The translations under genes were made by a program, and so were the position numbers. From Kitasatospora setae KM-6054 (GTDB taxonomy: Bacteria; Actinomycetota; Actinomycetes; Streptomycetales; Streptomycetaceae), in contig NC_016109.1 of NCBI RefSeq assembly GCF_000269985.1, positions 3,844,001 through 3,908,000 of the forward strand: DNA of 64,000 nt, given 5' to 3'. The notes under the pieces were generated by a model, which was given only the letters and a program-made list of their open reading frames with translations, had not been told where the DNA came from and searched no databases. Every line of letters begins with the position of its first letter. Position 1 is the stretch's first letter. Positions 44,633-53,049 of the stretch are shown here, piece by piece.

Positions 44633-45694
44633 TTGGCCACCCGTACACCGCCGCCTCAGCGCGACAGGCGCGCGAGCAAGCCCACCCACGGCATCGTCTA
44701 CACCCTCACCGACCCGCGCGACGATGTGGTTCGCTACGTCGGCCAGACGGAGAAGGCCCTTCACGAGCGGCTGGCCGGGCACCTGCAGAACTCGACGAAC
44801 GACGCCATGTGGGTGTGGCTACAGATCCTGAAGATGAACGGCCAGGCTCCGATCGCCACGATGATCAGGCGAGTTCCGCGCGAGGACCTGCTGGCCGCTG
44901 AAGGCGAGGAGATCGCTTACCACGCTCCTGAGGGCAATTTGCTGAACCATCCGTACGGCAGGTCGCACGTGGTGGCTCTCGGCGCGGAGTTGCACAACCT
45001 GCTGACACGATCCGATCCCGACGGCGAGGCTGGCCCCGGAACCGGCCCCGCCCCTGTGGTCATCACGATTCCGGCCCCGGCACCCAGCGGCGACCGGGAC
45101 GACGAGGACGAGGACCGCGAACGGCAACCCCAGCAGCACGAGCACGAGCACCGCTATTACTTCTCGTTCCCCGGCCGCTCCCACCGGCACCGGCCCCTTC
45201 GTATTCTTCGGACCGGTCTGAGCTACCGCTGGGGCTGGGCCCGCAGTGTCCGCTTGAGGACCAGAAGGGCCTGGAGAAATGCCAAACGCAACCCGCTCGC
45301 TGCCGCTGCTGTGGCCGCCGTGGTGCTGGGCGTGCTGGTCAAAGTCGCTCTGACGGGCTTGCCGGAGAAGTTCGCACGCGCATGCTGGAGCCCGCTTGCC
45401 AGACATCTCCTCCCCGTCCTGGACACGGTCGACGCACCGGTGCGGTCCTACCTGAGCGAGCACGCGGCCGGGCTCCCGGTTGGTGTGGGGGTGCTCCGGG
45501 TGGTGTGGTGGTCAGCCGGCGCGGTGATCCTCTTCACGAACCTCCTGCGGGGCGTGTGGATGCGCCGCCTGGCCTGGGCCGCGTACGGATGCGCCACCAC
45601 CGCGATGGTCTGGGCCGGCTCGATCTCCACCACCCAGCCGGTCGCCGCGGGCCTGGCGGGGCTGCTGTGGCTGCTGGGACTGGCCTTCGTCTGA
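44633..45694 (+). CDS. GIY-YIG nuclease domain fused to membrane segments
   Basis: 353 residues. Residues 20-85 form a GIY-YIG domain (GIVYTLTDPRDDVVRYVGQT, with GIVY at 20-23, YVG at 35-37 and Arg46 in ALHERLAGHL). A charged, disordered linker follows (about 135-190, rich in Asp/Glu/His). The C-terminal part has four hydrophobic helices (from PLAAAAVAAVVLGVLVKVAL at about 220 to LAGLLWLLGLAFV at the end). The TTG start is used because GGAAGG lies six bases upstream. A membrane-tethered GIY-YIG nuclease is uncommon; a role in defence, DNA uptake or element maintenance is open. Confidence 0.8.
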   Translation: MATRTPPPQRDRRASKPTHGIVYTLTDPRDDVVRYVGQTEKALHERLAGHLQNSTNDAMWVWLQILKMNGQAPIATMIRRVPREDLLAAEGEEIAYHAPEGNLLNHPYGRSHVVALGAELHNLLTRSDPDGEAGPGTGPAPVVITIPAPAPSGDRDDEDEDRERQPQQHEHEHRYYFSFPGRSHRHRPLRILRTGLSYRWGWARSVRLRTRRAWRNAKRNPLAAAAVAAVVLGVLVKVALTGLPEKFARACWSPLARHLLPVLDTVDAPVRSYLSEHAAGLPVGVGVLRVVWWSAGAVILFTNLLRGVWMRRLAWAAYGCATTAMVWAGSISTTQPVAAGLAGLLWLLGLAFV

Positions 45695-45776
45695 ACGACC
45701 TGGAAGACCCCGGGATCGAGTCGAGCGAACGTCGAACTGACCTCGCCGAGCCTCGCGCTCCGCTAGCCTGCATGGG

Positions 45777-46838
45777 GTGACGGAAGCGATGGACGACGCC
45801 TTGTGTGGCTCGCGCTACAGCGAGATCGAGGAGGACCTGGCGGTTCTCAGCGAGTCCTTCGGACTCGGTGAGGTCCGGGCGTGCCGCTTCCTGCCCAACG
45901 GCCTGATGAACGGCAACTGGCGGCTGGAGACGGCCGAGGGCGCGTTCGCGTTGAAGCGGATCATGGACGTGCCGCTGCCGCTCGCCCGCCGCAATCTCGC
46001 GGTCCTGTCGGAGCTGGCCGACGCCGGAGTCCCGGTCGGGCGGCCGATGGCCGCCTCCTCCGGCGAGACCGTGGTGGAGGTCGCGGGCCGCGGCTACTGC
46101 CTGATCCCCTGGCTGGAAGGCGGCCACCGGCCGGGGACGGAACTCACCCTGGACCAGGCCGGCGACCTCGGTGTCCTGCTCGGCCAGATCCACCGGAGCC
46201 TGAACGACGAGCGAACCGCCCACTTGTTGCCGCCAGCATCGGAGCCCCCGGCAGCCCCAGTCATCACCCCGTACTGGGCGCGTATCGAAGCGGACCGCTA
46301 TCTCACGCGGATCGCCGCCCTGGAGTGCCCTACGGCCTTCGACACCGAGGCGGCCCAGGCGCTGGGCGAGCGCAAGGTGCTGCTCGACAAGTACGCCCAC
46401 TTCCACCCCACCACCGAGGCAGCGGCCGGCCCGGCGGGTTGGACGCACGGTGACGTGCAGCACCGCAACGTCCTGTGGCGCGACGGCAAGATCGCCGGGG
46501 TGATCGACTGGGACCGCATCCGCGTACGCCCGTTCGGCGAGGAGGTCGCCCGCACCGCCACCGTGCAGTTCGGCGGTGAGGACGGCTACCTCGACCTGGA
46601 ACGGACGTCCGCGTTCGTAGCCGGCTACCGGTCGGTGGTGCCGATCCCGGTGCCCGCGCTGGCGGACGCGGTGGAGCGGCTGTGGTGGAAGCGCATGTCG
46701 GACTACTGGCAGCTGGACTTCCACTACGACCGCGACGACCACTCCTGCGACCACCTGTTCCTGCCCGCCGAGCGGTTCCTGGCCTGGTGGACCGAGCGGC
46801 GCGAGGCGGTGCAGGAGGCGTTCGCGGCTATGCCGTGA
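45777..46838 (+). CDS. APH/choline-kinase-like phosphotransferase
   Basis: 353 residues, protein-kinase-like fold. LPNGLMNGNWRLETAEGAFALKRI is the glycine-loop and Lys region, GWTHGDVQHRNVLW the catalytic loop (His224, Asp226, Asn), and GVIDWDRIRVRPFGEEVAR the metal-binding Asp. It should phosphorylate a hydroxyl of a small molecule, such as an aminoglycoside, homoserine or a sugar/cyclitol. GTG at 45777. Its last 11 bases overlap the end of the convergent aminotransferase gene. It may be self-resistance or part of the pathway. Confidence 0.88.
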   Translation: MTEAMDDALCGSRYSEIEEDLAVLSESFGLGEVRACRFLPNGLMNGNWRLETAEGAFALKRIMDVPLPLARRNLAVLSELADAGVPVGRPMAASSGETVVEVAGRGYCLIPWLEGGHRPGTELTLDQAGDLGVLLGQIHRSLNDERTAHLLPPASEPPAAPVITPYWARIEADRYLTRIAALECPTAFDTEAAQALGERKVLLDKYAHFHPTTEAAAGPAGWTHGDVQHRNVLWRDGKIAGVIDWDRIRVRPFGEEVARTATVQFGGEDGYLDLERTSAFVAGYRSVVPIPVPALADAVERLWWKRMSDYWQLDFHYDRDDHSCDHLFLPAERFLAWWTERREAVQEAFAAMP

Positions 46839-48036
46839 CCAGCGTGCGGACCAGAACGGCGGCGAGTGCCTCGGCGACCTGCTCCATGTAGTCCGGTGCC
46901 AGGATCTGCGGAACCTTGAGGACGATCATCTGCCGCATCGCCTTGTGGAAGTTGGGCAGCTCCTCGCGGGTCGGCGGCCGGTAGGGGCTGTGGGCCAGGT
47001 GCGGCCAGAAGCGGGCGGCCAGGTCGGGGTGCTGGAGGAGCGGGGCCTGGGTCCAGTCCTCGTACAGGGAGCCGACGGGGACGCCGGCGGCCTTGAACCG
47101 CTTGCTCAGTTCGACCGGGTCCGGTACGCGGACGTTGATCGTCAGCGGGGTGCCGTACCAGCCGCGGACGGACAGCTCGCCGATCTCGGGCCAGGCCAGG
47201 GGGACGTCGTACTCCTCCAGGGCCTTGCGGAGGGTGGCGAGGTTCTGTTCGGCGGCCAGCATCCGGTCGGGCAGCGACCGGAGCTGCTGGCGGGCGATGA
47301 CGGCGGACAGGGCGGGCATGCGGTACTTGTAGGCGGCGCCGGTGGTGGCGAACGGCAGCAGGTCGGGGAGGGTGAGCTCGGCGGCGAGGCGGGCGGGGTG
47401 GTGGCCGAGGGTGAGGGCCCGCTCGTAGACCTGGCGGTCCGTGGTGGTGAGGATGCCGCCCTCGCCGCCGGAGACGGCCTTGGACTCCTGGAGGCTGAAG
47501 CATCCGGCCGCGCCCCAGGAGCCGACCGGCCGGCCCTGGTAGAGCGCTCCGTGGGCGTGCGAGCAGTCTTCGACGATCGGCAGGCCGGTGGCGGCGGCGA
47601 GCTGGTCCATGCGGGCGGGGACGCCCCAGGTGTGGGTGGCGAGGACCGCCGAACAGGCGCCGACGGCCTGGGTGATGGTGGCGGCGGCGATGTTCGGGCT
47701 GTCCGGCTCGATGTCGCAGAAGACGGGGTAGCTGCCCGCCTGGAAGACGGCGGTGAGGGCGGAGACCCAGGTCATCGGGGAGACGGCGACTCCGGCCTCG
47801 GGGCTGGCGCCGACCGCGTGGAGGGCGGCGTGCAGGGAGGCGGTGCCGGAGTTGAACGACAGCGCGTGGCGGGTGCCGGTGAGGCGGGCGAAGGCGGCTT
47901 CGAGGGCGTTGGTGGCCGGGCCGCGGTTGATCTCGGAGAGGTGGCCGTCGTCGAGGAGCTTGAGGACGGCGTCCTTCTCGGCCTGCCCGTACTTGGGCTC
48001 GCGGGGGAACGGGAGAGTGACGGCGGTGTCGTTCAC
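46828..48036 (-). CDS. DegT/DnrJ/EryC1/StsC-family aminotransferase
   Basis: 402 residues, PLP-dependent. SFNSGTASLHAALHAVG binds the cofactor phosphate, PIVEDCSHAHGA holds the Asp that pairs with the PLP nitrogen, and the Schiff-base Lys is Lys186 in CFSLQESKAVSGGEGG. The last motif is closer to the glutamine:scyllo-inosose aminotransferases of aminoglycoside pathways (QQTKVLTSGEGG pattern) than to FPSKNLG-type sugar aminotransferases. It should convert a keto-cyclitol or keto-sugar to the amine. GTG at 48036 with GGAAGG upstream. Last gene of the cargo operon, 32 bp after the kinase gene. Confidence 0.9.
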   Translation of the reverse strand: MNDTAVTLPFPREPKYGQAEKDAVLKLLDDGHLSEINRGPATNALEAAFARLTGTRHALSFNSGTASLHAALHAVGASPEAGVAVSPMTWVSALTAVFQAGSYPVFCDIEPDSPNIAAATITQAVGACSAVLATHTWGVPARMDQLAAATGLPIVEDCSHAHGALYQGRPVGSWGAAGCFSLQESKAVSGGEGGILTTTDRQVYERALTLGHHPARLAAELTLPDLLPFATTGAAYKYRMPALSAVIARQQLRSLPDRMLAAEQNLATLRKALEEYDVPLAWPEIGELSVRGWYGTPLTINVRVPDPVELSKRFKAAGVPVGSLYEDWTQAPLLQHPDLAARFWPHLAHSPYRPPTREELPNFHKAMRQMIVLKVPQILAPDYMEQVAEALAAVLVRTLVTA

Positions 48037-48068
48037 GTGTGTCCTTCCGGGCGGAGTGCTCGGCGGGG

Positions 48069-49037
48069 TTACGGGCGGCGGCGCGCGGTGGACGCGGCAT
48101 CGGGGGTGATGCGGGGTACGGCGGAGAGGTGGCCGTGGTCGAGGTCGTCGAGGTCGGCCTGGAGCTGCGCGGCCCGCAGCCGGACCATGTCCGTCTCCTC
48201 GCAGACGGCGTGGAAGTGCAGCAGCGAGTAGGCGATGCGCAGGCGGAACAGGACCAGCGGCAGCAGGCGGTCGGCGGGGATCGGGCCGTCGAAGTAGCCG
48301 CCGAACAGGGCCTCGGTGATCGGGGCCGGTTCGCGCAGTGACCAGCCGGCGAGTTCGGCCAGCGGGTCGCCGCCACGCGCGCTCTCCAGGTCGACGACGC
48401 CAGTGATCTGCCGATCGTCGGTGAACAGGTGCCGGCCGACCCAGTCGCCGTGCAGGAGCCGGGGCGGGCCTTCGGGCAGGCGGCTGGATCCGACATCGAG
48501 GATGAAGCGGGTGCGGTGCAGCAGCGCGGGCAGGTCGAGGCCGTCGATGCTCGGGGTGGTGCGGGGTGCGAGGCTGAGGAACCAGCCCTGGATGGTGGTG
48601 TGTTGGCCGATGCCGTAGCCGTCGAGCTGGCCGAAGCTGCCGACCTGGATGCTGTGCAGGCGCCGGAGCACCTCGCCTGCGAGGGCCGCCGCGTCCAGGT
48701 CCCGCGGCGTAAGCGGTTCGGCTTCGAGGGGGCGGCCGGGGCAGCGGGTCTCCACGCACGCTTCCCGGCTGTGCCAGAGGATCTCGGCGGCCGGGATGCC
48801 GGCTTCGCGGATGCGGGCCGAGGCCCACGCGGCGGTCGGGTAGCGGGAACGGCTGCCCGCGCGGCGGACTTTGACGACCAGTTCGTCACCGTCGTGGGTG
48901 GTGACCGCGAAAGGGAGGCTGTCCGTTCCAGCCTTGAGCGGGGTGAAGCGCGCTCCGGCGGCGTCGAAGCCCGCCGCGGTGAGCGCGTCGACCAGCAGCG
49001 GGTGCGGGCGGCTGATCACCGTGTCAGTGGAGGGCAT
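48069..49037 (-). CDS. APH-family phosphotransferase
   Basis: 322 residues. The N-lobe has DGDELVVKVRRAGSRSRYPTA (nucleotide-contacting Lys), the catalytic loop is RLLHGDWVGRHLFTDD (HGD; the usual Asn is replaced by His or shifted), and the metal site is GVVDLESARGGDP. The C-terminal part is helical. It overlaps the Gfo/Idh gene by 14 bases, so the two products are probably made together. Likely a small-molecule kinase acting on the cyclitol or amino-sugar intermediate; a resistance enzyme is the alternative. Confidence 0.85.
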   Translation of the reverse strand: MPSTDTVISRPHPLLVDALTAAGFDAAGARFTPLKAGTDSLPFAVTTHDGDELVVKVRRAGSRSRYPTAAWASARIREAGIPAAEILWHSREACVETRCPGRPLEAEPLTPRDLDAAALAGEVLRRLHSIQVGSFGQLDGYGIGQHTTIQGWFLSLAPRTTPSIDGLDLPALLHRTRFILDVGSSRLPEGPPRLLHGDWVGRHLFTDDRQITGVVDLESARGGDPLAELAGWSLREPAPITEALFGGYFDGPIPADRLLPLVLFRLRIAYSLLHFHAVCEETDMVRLRAAQLQADLDDLDHGHLSAVPRITPDAASTARRRP

Positions 49038-49992
49038 CGGGCACCTCCGGCACGGGGACGGGGCGGCGGTGGGCGGCGGAGGCCAGGGCGGCGTCCAGCA
49101 GGGCGATGGAGGCGAGGTTGTCGGCGGCGGGCACCGGCAAAGTGCCGTCCTGGTGTAGGGCGTCGATCATGGCGGTGATGCACCGCTGGTAGGCCGGCGG
49201 CCCGGCCTGGGGCAAGTTCCGCGCCTGGTGGGGGTCCGGCGCCCAGCGGGCGGCGAAGCCCCGGCCCTCAACCCGCCAGTCGCCGTTCGCGTCGGTCCGC
49301 AGGGCCGGGTCGACGATGTAGCCGCCCCGGTAGGTGAACAGGGAGCCGTCGGCGAAGTGGACGGTGACCGTGGCGATCGAGCTGTGGGCCGCGAGGAAGC
49401 CGGTCGCTGTCTCGGTGCAGGTGACCTCGGTGGGCGGCGCGGTGATCAGCGCGCGGACCTGGTCGAAGGCGTGGACTGCGAGGTCTGTGGTGACGGGCAG
49501 GTGCTGGCCGGTGCGGAAACCCGGGCCGGTCAGGGTGACCAGGGTGTCGGCGGTGACGGCGAACGGCGCCCGGCCGCCGGAGCGGACCGTGTCGGCGAAC
49601 GCGAGGAAGTCCGGGTCGGCACCCCGGTTGCGCATGACGGCCAGCAGCAGGCCACGCTCCTCGGCGAGGTGGACGAGGTCGAGGGCGTCGGGCAGGTTCA
49701 GGGCCAGCGGCTTCTCGGTCAGGACGTGCAGGCCCTGGGCTAGCGCCGACCGGCTGACCGGGTAGTGGAGTTCGGGCGGGGTGAGGTTGACGACGACATC
49801 GGCCGCGGCCCGGGCGAGCGCTTCGGGAAGCGTTGTGGCGAAGGCCGGGTTCAGCCCGTACCGGGCGACCAGCACCTGGGCGGCCTGCTGGTCGGGGTCG
49901 ACGAGGGCGCTGATCTCGATGCGCCCGTCGGCGAGCAGGGAGCGGACCCAGCGGCTGGCGATGGCGCCGCAGCCGATGATCACGGCCTTCAC
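49024..49992 (-). CDS. Gfo/Idh/MocA-family oxidoreductase
   Basis: 322 residues. The N-terminal Rossmann domain starts KAVIIGCGAIASRWVRSLL, with VVVNLTPPELHYPVS and the family EKP motif in HVLTEKPLALNLPDA. The C-terminal alpha/beta domain has LAVHAFDQVRAL, with a His in the expected catalytic region. It is an NAD(P)-dependent dehydrogenase of an inositol or sugar hydroxyl. Next to a StsC-like aminotransferase it would supply the ketone to be aminated. The ATG at 49992 overlaps the kinase stop (ATGA). Confidence 0.88.
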   Translation of the reverse strand: MKAVIIGCGAIASRWVRSLLADGRIEISALVDPDQQAAQVLVARYGLNPAFATTLPEALARAAADVVVNLTPPELHYPVSRSALAQGLHVLTEKPLALNLPDALDLVHLAEERGLLLAVMRNRGADPDFLAFADTVRSGGRAPFAVTADTLVTLTGPGFRTGQHLPVTTDLAVHAFDQVRALITAPPTEVTCTETATGFLAAHSSIATVTVHFADGSLFTYRGGYIVDPALRTDANGDWRVEGRGFAARWAPDPHQARNLPQAGPPAYQRCITAMIDALHQDGTLPVPAADNLASIALLDAALASAAHRRPVPVPEVPDALH

Positions 49993-50621
49993 GACGCCTC
50001 CTTGAGCGGGTGGGGGCTGGGGCGGTGCTGGGCGGCCTGGTGGCGGTGGACGTGGCCGAGAGCTTGTGCGGTGAGGTCGTCGAGTGAGCCGTCGGTGGCG
50101 TCGAGCAGGGCGACGGCCGGGGCGAGCGGGTGGGCGAGGTAGGCGTTGAAGTGCTCGCTGAAGTGCCGGTCGTAGAAGATCGTCGGCATGCCCTTGCGCA
50201 GGCGTGCCCGACGGGCGAGCACGTCCGGGTCGGCGGTGAGCACGATCGTCAGGTCGGGCATCGCCACCGGACGGCCGGTCACCAGGTGCCGGGCCTGGGC
50301 GTCGCAGTCGAAGCCATTCATCCGGCCGACGGCGTGGGCGTGAGCGAGGAGGGTGTCGACGGTGCGGTCGAGGATCACGTCCCGGCCCTCGGCGAGGGCC
50401 TGCCCGGCCAAGGTGAGCCGCAGGTCCTCGACGTCCAGGAACTCGGCGATGTTGGCCAACTGGTGCTCGGCTGTGAACGGCTCGGGGGCCGGCAGCCGGG
50501 TGGGGTCGGGGCTGGCGTGGTAGTAGCAGGGGATGACGACGGGCCTGTCGAGGTGGGGTGCGAGTTGGGCGGCCAGCGTGGTCTTGCCGACGCAGCTGAC
50601 GCCCTCGATGCCGAGGATCAC
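49989..50621 (-). CDS. P-loop kinase (thymidylate-kinase-like)
   Basis: 210 residues. Walker A is EGVSCVGKTTLAAQL near the N-terminus. GRDVILDRTVDTLLAHAHAV is the DR-containing substrate region, and LTADPDVLARRARLRKGMP is a lid-like segment with arginines, as in nucleoside monophosphate kinases. The acceptor is unknown; a nucleotide, sugar phosphate or cyclitol is possible. GTG at 50621 overlaps the glycosyltransferase stop by four bases (GTGA). The position in a glycosylation operon argues for a biosynthetic rather than housekeeping role. Confidence 0.78.
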   Translation of the reverse strand: MILGIEGVSCVGKTTLAAQLAPHLDRPVVIPCYYHASPDPTRLPAPEPFTAEHQLANIAEFLDVEDLRLTLAGQALAEGRDVILDRTVDTLLAHAHAVGRMNGFDCDAQARHLVTGRPVAMPDLTIVLTADPDVLARRARLRKGMPTIFYDRHFSEHFNAYLAHPLAPAVALLDATDGSLDDLTAQALGHVHRHQAAQHRPSPHPLKEAS

Positions 50622-52174
50622 GCGAACTCCCTGTCCGTGGTGGTGGAGGGGACGGTGCGGCGGTTGCTCTTGGGAGCGAGCGCGGTGTGCCGGGTGCCGC
50701 TGACCGCCCAGCGGCCGAGCGCGGTCAGCGGGCCGACGCTCTTGAGCAGGAGCCCAGCCAGCGTCTCCGCACTCCGTACCGCTGTCGCCCGGACCGTGAG
50801 GGGTTGGCCCTCGGCCACGGCGAGAGCGCGGACCGGTGCGACGGCGGAAGCCCAGAGTGCGGTCGCGGCCGCCGCCCGGACCGGCAGGCGCGTGCGCGGA
50901 TCGAGCGCGAGCGCCAGGCAGAGCGCGGTGGCGGGCGAGACCAGCAGCCACGCCATGCCCCGGTAGGCGCCGATGGTCAGGGCCATCGCGTGGTCGCGGC
51001 TGCTGCCGTGACCTTCGGCGTGCCAGCAGGCCGCGCACTTCGGGTAGTCGAGGTAGCTCTGGAACCAGCGCTCACTCTGGGCCAGCAGCTCGCGCAGGTA
51101 CTCGGCCGCCGGCACGGTGGTAGTGAAGGGCAGACTGTCCACCGGGATGCCGTCCAGGGTGAGCCGGTAGCCGAAGGCGACGTCGTCGAGCACCGTGAAG
51201 GTCGGCAGGCCGCCGACCTTCCGAAAAACGTCCGTGCGAACGAGGAGGCCATGGCCGACGGTCTGGGCCAGCCCCGGCAGGCCGGGGCCGGTGTGCGGGC
51301 AGCGGGCGGTGTCGGCCTGCTGGCGGAGGTTGGGGATCTCTCGTCGCACTGTCCACAGGGTCTGGGCCCGGGCGGCGCCCCGGCACAGGCTCCGCTCCCA
51401 CCAGGCGCCGGCGGCACCCTGGGTGGCGAAGCGGGCCGACTGCTGAACGACGCACGGGAGTTCACCGTCGGCGGCCCGGCGGCGGGCCAGGAACTCGGCG
51501 GTCCGCTCCAGCAGCTCGCGGCTCGGGCGGGAGTCCACGTCGTAGACCGCGATGTACTCCTGCTCGGCGTCGGCGATGGCGAGTTGTTCGACGGCGGCGT
51601 TGACCTGCGCCGCCTTGCGCCCGTCGCCCCGGTAGTGGACGTGCCGGACCAGCGGGTCGGCCTGCGGCAGCCGTGCGAGTTCCGCCGTGACGATGTCCGC
51701 CGTGGTGGGGAAGCCGGACAGCATCTCGGCCGCCACGGCATCGGTCAGTGTGCCCTCACCGGTGCCGGTCAGGGCCTTGCCGAGGGCGGCCAGCTCGTCG
51801 CCGGTCAGCTGCGGGAAGCGCTCCACCGTGAGGTCGGCCGCCGTAGCCCCCGCGAGCAGGGTGGCCAGGTGCTGGCGCTCGGCCTCCTCTCGGGCTGTGG
51901 TCACCAGGGTCAGCGTCGAGCCGGGGAAGTCGCGCAGGAGCGGGACGAACCAGGCCAGAGCGGCGGTGATCTGCTGTTGCTCCCGCAGCACCGGAATAAC
52001 GACGTGCAGCACCATCGGCTCCACCGCCCTCCGGTTCCCGGTCCGCACGGGCTGGTCGGCCCAGGCCAGCGTCCGGCGGATGTGCCGCAGTCCGTTGACG
52101 TTGCGCGCGGCCACAGCGGCGGCGATCCACCAGGTGGCACTCCACCGCAGCGGCTTGAGCCCTCGCGTGTTCAC
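50618..52174 (-). CDS. family 2-like glycosyltransferase with membrane C-terminus
   Basis: 518 residues. A GT-A domain starts at about residue 54 (MVLHVVIPVLREQQQITAAL); EYIAVYDVDSRPSRELLE is the DxD metal site, GHGLLVRTDVFRKVGGLPTFTVLDDVAFGYRL the acceptor/ED region, and ERWFQSYLDYP stands where QxxRW is found in related enzymes. Two or three hydrophobic helices follow (about 385-460). It may work at the membrane on a lipid or other acceptor. The GTG start at 52174 overlaps the GT8 stop; an internal ATG before VLHVVIP is an alternative. Confidence 0.8.
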   Translation of the reverse strand: MNTRGLKPLRWSATWWIAAAVAARNVNGLRHIRRTLAWADQPVRTGNRRAVEPMVLHVVIPVLREQQQITAALAWFVPLLRDFPGSTLTLVTTAREEAERQHLATLLAGATAADLTVERFPQLTGDELAALGKALTGTGEGTLTDAVAAEMLSGFPTTADIVTAELARLPQADPLVRHVHYRGDGRKAAQVNAAVEQLAIADAEQEYIAVYDVDSRPSRELLERTAEFLARRRAADGELPCVVQQSARFATQGAAGAWWERSLCRGAARAQTLWTVRREIPNLRQQADTARCPHTGPGLPGLAQTVGHGLLVRTDVFRKVGGLPTFTVLDDVAFGYRLTLDGIPVDSLPFTTTVPAAEYLRELLAQSERWFQSYLDYPKCAACWHAEGHGSSRDHAMALTIGAYRGMAWLLVSPATALCLALALDPRTRLPVRAAAATALWASAVAPVRALAVAEGQPLTVRATAVRSAETLAGLLLKSVGPLTALGRWAVSGTRHTALAPKSNRRTVPSTTTDREFA

Positions 52175-53049
52175 TCGGCACCGACTTCGGCGACGTAGTT
52201 GTGGAACAGGCGGTAGGTGTCACGGAGTTCGCCGACCGGATAGGTGTCCTGCCAGGGCTTGTCGGGGCCGGCGAAGTGGACGAGGGCTGCGGTCTTCTCG
52301 TCCTCCAGGAGCTGGGCGAGCGGGCTGTCGGCCTCGGCGTAGTGAATGAAGCCGGCCTGGGTGGCCTGCGGCGACATGGCGAAGGTGTTCCAACGCCGGT
52401 CCAGTCGATGCCAGTTGTCGCCGATGGCCCAGTTCAGGGCGTCCTGGTCCCAGAAGCGGACCTTGTCGGGGTGTTCGGCGAGGAACTGCCGGGAGCGATC
52501 GAAGACGCCGAGCCGCTGGCAGCGCTCGAGGTCGATGAGCATGACGCCGCTGTTGAAGTAGTCCCGGCCGTACGGGACGCCGAGCTTCTCCCAGCCGGGC
52601 AGTTGGATGCCGCGGCCGATGACCGGGTTCTGCGGGTCGCGCACCGCGCCGACCGGGCGCCCGTCGAGGGACTGCCGAAGCAGCGGGCGGAGGTCGCCGA
52701 GCACCAGGGTGTCGGCGTCCAGGTACAGCACCCGGTGCTCGTCGGGGATGACCTCCGGGATGGCCAGGCGCACATACACCGCGCCGCTGACCCAGTCGGA
52801 GACCGGGTAGCGCGGGTCAGTCAGCGGCGCGGGCCGCAACTCGGTGGCCAGTCCGATGCGGTCGGCGTCGCGCAGGATCGCCTTCCGGTTGGCGTCGCTG
52901 ATCTGCTGGTCCAGGACGATCAGGCGGAGCTCACCGACCGTGCCAGGGTGGGCTGCGGCGATCGAGCGCATCAGCGTCCGCAGCGGGCGGGCGTATCCGT
53001 CGTCGACCCCGCACACGATCGGCTGCAGGGGCCTGGAGGTGGTGCTCAC
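52171..53049 (-). CDS. family 8 glycosyltransferase
   Basis: 292 residues, retaining GT-A enzyme. [21 protein letters not shown] opens the nucleotide-binding fold, [14 protein letters not shown] holds the Dx[15 protein letters not shown] and [20 protein letters not shown] are the conserved GT8 blocks, and the His in [11 protein letters not shown] is the third metal ligand. It transfers a hexose or pentose from a UDP-sugar. GTG at 53049 overlaps the epimerase stop by four bases. With a UXS-like enzyme next to it, UDP-xylose or UDP-glucuronate is a reasonable donor guess. Confidence 0.9.
   Translation of the reverse strand: MSTTSRPLQPIVCGVDDGYARPLRTLMRSIAAAHPGTVGELRLIVLDQQISDANRKAILRDADRIGLATELRPAPLTDPRYPVSDWVSGAVYVRLAIPEVIPDEHRVLYLDADTLVLGDLRPLLRQSLDGRPVGAVRDPQNPVIGRGIQLPGWEKLGVPYGRDYFNSGVMLIDLERCQRLGVFDRSRQFLAEHPDKVRFWDQDALNWAIGDNWHRLDRRWNTFAMSPQATQAGFIHYAEADSPLAQLLEDEKTAALVHFAGPDKPWQDTYPVGELRDTYRLFHNYVAEVGAE

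Noticed and set aside
46945..48231. Plus-strand frame opposite the aminotransferase
   Set aside because: Gly/Glu/Val-rich shadow without motifs; the minus strand has all the PLP-binding motifs.
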